Source: Alphaproteobacteria bacterium (GTDB lineage: Bacteria; Pseudomonadota; Alphaproteobacteria; ATCC43930; CGMCC-115725). Taken from it: 8,546 nt of DNA. The notes below the pieces were generated by a model. That model was not told the origin of the DNA, did not search any database, and was given only the letters and a program-made list of their open reading frames with translations. The stretch's first letter is position 1. The number at the start of each line of letters is the position of its first letter. The DNA lies in contig JASHTP010000449.1 in NCBI GenBank assembly GCA_030040495.1, positions 1-8,546 on the forward strand, given 5' to 3'. Made by a program: the position numbers and the translations under genes. Positions 5,748 to 8,546 of this stretch are shown here, piece by piece.

Positions 5748-5963
5748 GCGGCGACGAAGGAGCATCGGCCGGAAAACTTAAAAACCATCGATCTGTTGGT
5801 TATCAAACTATTGACGAGCCCCGTCGAATACACGGAGAAAGGACGCATTTTATTCAAATCCCATCGCGGTCGTTCGCTGGATTATTCGTATTACCTTCTT
5901 TTAATTTTCGGCAATTACGCTCCTGATCCGAACTTGATCGAGCTTTCAGCAAGGGAGCGCAAC
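5748..5963. other. AT-rich non-coding stretch upstream of the secreted-protein gene
   Basis: By hand count 77 of the 180 bases 5771-5950 are G or C (about 43%), far below the flanking genes, where G and C dominate almost every block. Open frames crossing it are short, start in the terminator or lack ribosome sites, so I call no gene. It must hold the promoter of the downstream gene, but no clear -35/-10 pair stands out; TTGACG at 5811-5816 lacks a good partner. It could be imported DNA, a long 5' leader or a small RNA locus. Confidence 0.5.
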
Positions 5964-6266
5964 ATGAAAGGTGTTCTCGTCGCCGGCGGGCTCGCCCTGC
6001 TGCTGAGCGTCGGCGCGGCCGACGCGCAGCGGGCGTCCGACCTCTTCCAGGGAAAGGCCGTCTATCTCAGCACCGGCTACCACTTCGTCGAACTCAAGCT
6101 GGCCGGCAACACCCTCGTGTGCGCCAAGAGCGGCCGGACGGACTTCTCGACGCTGAAGGCCGGTGAGCCCGTGCAGTTCCGCGGCAAATTCGCCAACTAT
6201 GCCGGGCTCTACGAGCAGGTGATGATGATGGACGATTGCGACATCAAGCCGCTGTCGGTGAGCTGA
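5964..6266 (+). CDS. Small secreted protein with OB-fold-like (tRNA_anti-like) pattern
   Basis: 100-aa protein. A clear Sec signal peptide (MKGVLVAGGLALLLSVGAADA) should be cut after the ADA near residue 21, leaving about 79 residues in the periplasm. The mature chain reads as five beta strands: GKAVYLS, HFVELKLAGNTLVCAKS, a LKAGEPVQFRGKF segment and a final EQVMMMDDCDIKPL. The 'LKxGxxVxxRGK ... xxDCxI' ending is typical of the tRNA_anti-like OB-fold domain (PF12869 type), so this is my best family guess; two cysteines (in LVCAKS and DDCDI) could form a disulfide. ATG 5964 is chosen because AAGGGAG lies 6 nt before it and the signal peptide starts there; the frame stays open upstream to 5796 but without such support. 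It is followed by its own terminator and is convergent with the ClC gene. Its function and ligand are unknown. Confidence 0.85.
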   Translation: MKGVLVAGGLALLLSVGAADAQRASDLFQGKAVYLSTGYHFVELKLAGNTLVCAKSGRTDFSTLKAGEPVQFRGKFANYAGLYEQVMMMDDCDIKPLSVS

Positions 6267-6274
6267 GCTTTCGT

Positions 6275-6352
6275 TCCGACCAGGTTTGGAGCCGGCCGTC
6301 CCGTCGGGACAGCCGGCTTTTCCTTGCCGGGGGGCGGAGCCGCGGCGCCGCT
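6275..6352 (+). repeat. Direct repeat, copy B
   Basis: Second copy of the 5663-5747 unit. It starts with TCCGACCAG, the same nine bases as the tRNA-Pro 3' end plus the next base, although no tRNA precedes it here. It then carries the hairpin and the shared tail, ending at the first base of the ClC stop codon complement. The two copies lie 612 bases apart and enclose the AT-rich stretch and the secreted-protein gene. Confidence 0.75.
6291..6325 (+). terminator. Rho-independent terminator after the secreted-protein gene
   Basis: GCCGGC (6291-6296) pairs with GCCGGC (6312-6317), a C/A mismatch follows, then GTCCC pairs with GGGAC around a GTC loop; TTTTCCTT follows on the plus strand. No T-run exists on the other strand, so it serves the plus-strand gene rather than the convergent ClC gene. 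Confidence 0.85.
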
Positions 6353-8331
6353 CAGGCGTCGGGCTCAGGCCGCGTGCCCCTGAGGCGATCGCGCCAGAAG
6401 CGGATCGGGCGAACGACCCGGCGGCGGTAGAGGATCGGGAAGGGATTGCGCGTCGGCGGCGCGGCATAGGCGCGCGCATTCTCGATCACCGCCGCGCCCA
6501 TGGTGTCGAGCGAGATGAAGCCGACGACATCGCCGGCGCGCGGGATGCGCCGGACGCCGCCGACGACGATGGCGAGGTTGCCGCCGCGGCGCGCCAGCCT
6601 GGCGATCACGTCGAACATCGCGTCCATCGGCCGGGCCAGCACGAAATCGGTGCGGGCCACGTCGCCGAGCGTGGTGCCGGACTCGCGCGCCTGCCACAGC
6701 TTGAAGCCGGGATCGAGGCGGATATAGCCCTTGAGCCGGGCGCCGTCGGAGATCATCAGGTAGAAGGGCGTGCCGGTCTCTTCCAGCGAGGCGATCGTCT
6801 CGTCGAGCGGCTGCGCGGCGGGGCGCACCTCGAAATCGGTGGCCATGGCCTTGTCGGCATGACGGATGCGGTAGGTGTTCGCCTGCAGCGCGTCGGGCAC
6901 CTCGTGCCCCTTCTTGACGAGCTTCAGCGTGTAGACGCTTTCCGGCAGCAGCGCCCGGCGCACGGCGAGCGCCAGGGTCACGCCCAGGATCATCGGCACG
7001 ATGACGTTGTAATCGCGCGTCAGCTCGAACACCATGACGATGGCGGTGATCGCCGCGCCGGTGGTGCCGCCGAGCATGCCGGCCATGCCGACGATGCAGA
7101 AATCGGTGACGTCGACCTCGAGGCCGGGCGCGATCAGGGTGGTCGCCGTGCCGACGACCCCGCCGAGCGCCGCGCCGATCACCAGCGAGGCGGAGAACAC
7201 GCCGCCGCTGCCGCCGGAGCCGAGGGTCAGCGTCGTGGCGATCACCTTGGCGGCGAACAGCAGCGCGAAGAATCCCAGCGTCGCGATGTCGCCGCGCAGC
7301 ATGTCCTGCAGCGCGGCATAGCTCGGCCCTTCGACGAAGTAGTAGCCGGTCCCCACCATCATGCCGTAGGCGAGCCCGCCCACGATCAGCATGCCGACCA
7401 TGTGCCGAAGGTACGGATTGGGCGACATGCGGGCGAACAGGTGCTCCGACCAGCCGAGCAGCGCGATCATCAGCCAGGAGGCGAAGCCGAGCAGGATGCC
7501 GAACAGCACGAAAGGCAGCAGGCTGAGCGCGCCGGCGATGCGCAGATGCGTCGCCATGACGGTCTGCACCAGGAAGGTCGGCTGCAGGCCGTAATAGAAG
7601 CGGGTGACGAAGGTGCTGGCGCCGCTGGCGATGGTGACCGGGAGCAAGGTGCGGGCGCTGATCTCCGGCATCATCAGCTCGATGGCGAAGACGATCGAGC
7701 CGAGCGGCGCGTTGAACGCCCCGGCGAGCCCGGCGGCCCCGCCGGCGGCGACCAGGGTCATGCGCTGCCATTGCACGAGATGGAACAGCCGCGAGGTGCG
7801 CGAGGCGAGAGCGGCGCCGATCTGCACGATCGCCGCCTCGCGCCCGACCGAGCCGCCGCTGGCGCTCTGGATGCCGGCGGCGAGCGACTTGGCGAAGGCG
7901 GAAACCGTGCGCACCCTGCCTTCGCGGTAATAGATGGCGTCGATGATGTCGGAGACCCCCTGCCCGCGCCGGTCCGAGGGCAGCGCGCGGAACAGCATGA
8001 CCACGGCGATGCCGCCGATCGCCGGCGACAGGATCACCAGCGGGCCGAGCCAGCTCGCCGGCGTGTGCAGGTTCGGGTCGTAATAGAAGGAGAGCGTGCC
8101 GAGGAAGAACAGGTTGTGGATGGCCGCCACCAGGGCGCGGAACAGCACCGAGGCGCCGCCGGCGAGCACGCCGATCAGCAGCGCGACGAGCGACAGCCCG
8201 ACCAGCGCGATCGGCCGCCCGTCATGACCCTGCTCGCCCTCGCGCAACATGCGGCCCGCAGCCCTTTCGCCTGTGGCCCCGGTGTGGAGCGACGGCCGCC
8301 CGCGGATCGGTCGGGCGGGCGGTCCGGTCAC
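6352..8331 (-). CDS. ClC-family chloride channel/antiporter with C-terminal CBS-like domain
   Basis: Polytopic inner-membrane protein of the ClC family, which moves chloride or other anions, often in exchange for protons. Residues about 40-465 hold the membrane helices and the anion-site segments GQGVSD (123-128), GGSVGREAAIVQIG (159-172, gating glutamate E165) and GSGGSGGVFSASLVIG (371-386), plus AFNAPLGSIVFAIEL (205-219). Residues about 490-615 form a cytoplasmic regulatory region resembling a CBS pair (HADKAMATDFEV, and DVVGFISLDTMG at its end), followed by a basic tail. Compared with E. coli ClC-ec1, the central Ser is Gln124, GREGP is GREAA, and the internal proton glutamate is Leu219. 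The first start is GTG 8331-8329 (659 aa) and has no ribosome site; ATG 8250-8248 (632 aa), 13 nt after AAAGGG, is an equally possible start just before the first helix. It stands alone and is convergent with the secreted-protein gene. Confidence 0.93.
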   Translation of the reverse strand: MTGPPARPIRGRPSLHTGATGERAAGRMLREGEQGHDGRPIALVGLSLVALLIGVLAGGASVLFRALVAAIHNLFFLGTLSFYYDPNLHTPASWLGPLVILSPAIGGIAVVMLFRALPSDRRGQGVSDIIDAIYYREGRVRTVSAFAKSLAAGIQSASGGSVGREAAIVQIGAALASRTSRLFHLVQWQRMTLVAAGGAAGLAGAFNAPLGSIVFAIELMMPEISARTLLPVTIASGASTFVTRFYYGLQPTFLVQTVMATHLRIAGALSLLPFVLFGILLGFASWLMIALLGWSEHLFARMSPNPYLRHMVGMLIVGGLAYGMMVGTGYYFVEGPSYAALQDMLRGDIATLGFFALLFAAKVIATTLTLGSGGSGGVFSASLVIGAALGGVVGTATTLIAPGLEVDVTDFCIVGMAGMLGGTTGAAITAIVMVFELTRDYNVIVPMILGVTLALAVRRALLPESVYTLKLVKKGHEVPDALQANTYRIRHADKAMATDFEVRPAAQPLDETIASLEETGTPFYLMISDGARLKGYIRLDPGFKLWQARESGTTLGDVARTDFVLARPMDAMFDVIARLARRGGNLAIVVGGVRRIPRAGDVVGFISLDTMGAAVIENARAYAAPPTRNPFPILYRRRVVRPIRFWRDRLRGTRPEPDA

Positions 8332-8546
8332 ACCGGTCTATGGAAGCGATGCCGGCTCGTCCAGCGCCAACATCGGTCCGACGCAAATACGCGGCGCAAT
8401 GTGGCAAGATTGCACCGGCGATTGCAATACCGCGACTCGGTCGGCATCGGCGCCGCTTTCTCGCGGAAAGACCCGGCGCCGCGGCATGGCGCGGCACCGT
8501 CGCGCCGGCGCGCGCTCGGTCGCCGCGAAGCGGCGCGCCGCGCGGC
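8332..8546. other. Upstream region of the ClC gene, no gene supported
   Basis: 215 bases up to the window edge. They contain the direct repeat GATTGCA (8408-8414 and 8420-8426), the second copy being part of the palindrome ATTGCAAT (8421-8428), which could be an operator for the ClC gene. The final 50 bases are a GC-rich, arginine/alanine-coding low-complexity run; a plus-strand ATG at 8486 stays open to the edge but has no ribosome site or recognisable product. No clear promoter was found. Confidence 0.4.

Noticed and set aside
4478..5857. Long minus-strand open frame opposite ispB and tRNA-Pro
   Set aside because: It is a shadow of the prenyl synthase frame in GC-rich DNA; the part reading GVRGFEPPAPASRKQ is the well-known false peptide from the antisense of tRNA-Pro.
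5720..5926. Small plus-strand frame after the tRNA terminator
   Set aside because: Begins in the terminator tail, has no ribosome site, and changes composition abruptly midway.
5796..5963. In-frame N-terminal extension of the secreted protein
   Set aside because: The downstream ATG has a good ribosome site and begins a textbook signal peptide; the extension has neither and lies in AT-rich non-coding sequence.
5663..6352. Insertion sequence or miniature transposon
   Set aside because: The flanking repeats are direct, not inverted, include a working terminator and tRNA end, and no transposase is present.
8486..8546. Possible start of a plus-strand gene at the window end
   Set aside because: Only 20 arginine/alanine-rich codons are visible, with no ribosome site; cannot be supported.

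Overview
The window is a high-GC chromosomal segment of an alphaproteobacterium. The grounds are the two-subunit glycyl-tRNA synthetase (glyQ, glyS), the order DUF2007 protein / COG4123-type methyltransferase / S49 peptidase / glyQS lying divergent to a long-chain polyprenyl diphosphate synthase, and TTGACC-type promoters. I cannot place it below class. Apart from one short AT-rich islet it looks like core genome. I see no transposase, integrase, CRISPR array or phage gene.

Left half (1-4398) is read on the minus strand in this order: a 70-aa DUF2007 protein; an N6-adenine-type methyltransferase that overlaps it by 4 nt; a 59-aa predicted lipoprotein; an S49 (SppA-like) peptidase; an 86-aa membrane-anchored zinc-ribbon protein; glyQ; and the first 337 codons of glyS, which runs off the window at base 1. 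All are closely spaced and may be partly co-transcribed. Two internal promoters can be proposed. One makes the zinc-ribbon gene apparently leaderless. The other, before glyQ, has its -10 inside the loop of a perfect palindrome.

Middle (4399-6351) is read on the plus strand. A divergent promoter region of about 120 bp leads into the polyprenyl diphosphate synthase, which makes the side chain of ubiquinone. Next come tRNA-Pro(CGG) with its own promoter, a strong terminator, an AT-rich stretch of about 200 bp, and a gene for a 100-aa secreted protein with an OB-fold-like pattern, followed by a second terminator. The two terminators and the sequence after them are near-identical copies, and the second copy also carries the last bases of the tRNA. 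The AT-rich stretch and the small secreted gene therefore sit between imperfect direct repeats at a tRNA 3' end. This is the most unusual structure in the window.

Right part (6352-8546) holds a ClC-family chloride channel/antiporter on the minus strand, convergent with the secreted-protein gene, with a C-terminal CBS-like domain. It keeps the gating glutamate but has changes at the central serine and the internal proton glutamate. The last 215 bases are its upstream region, with a short direct repeat and no gene that I can support.
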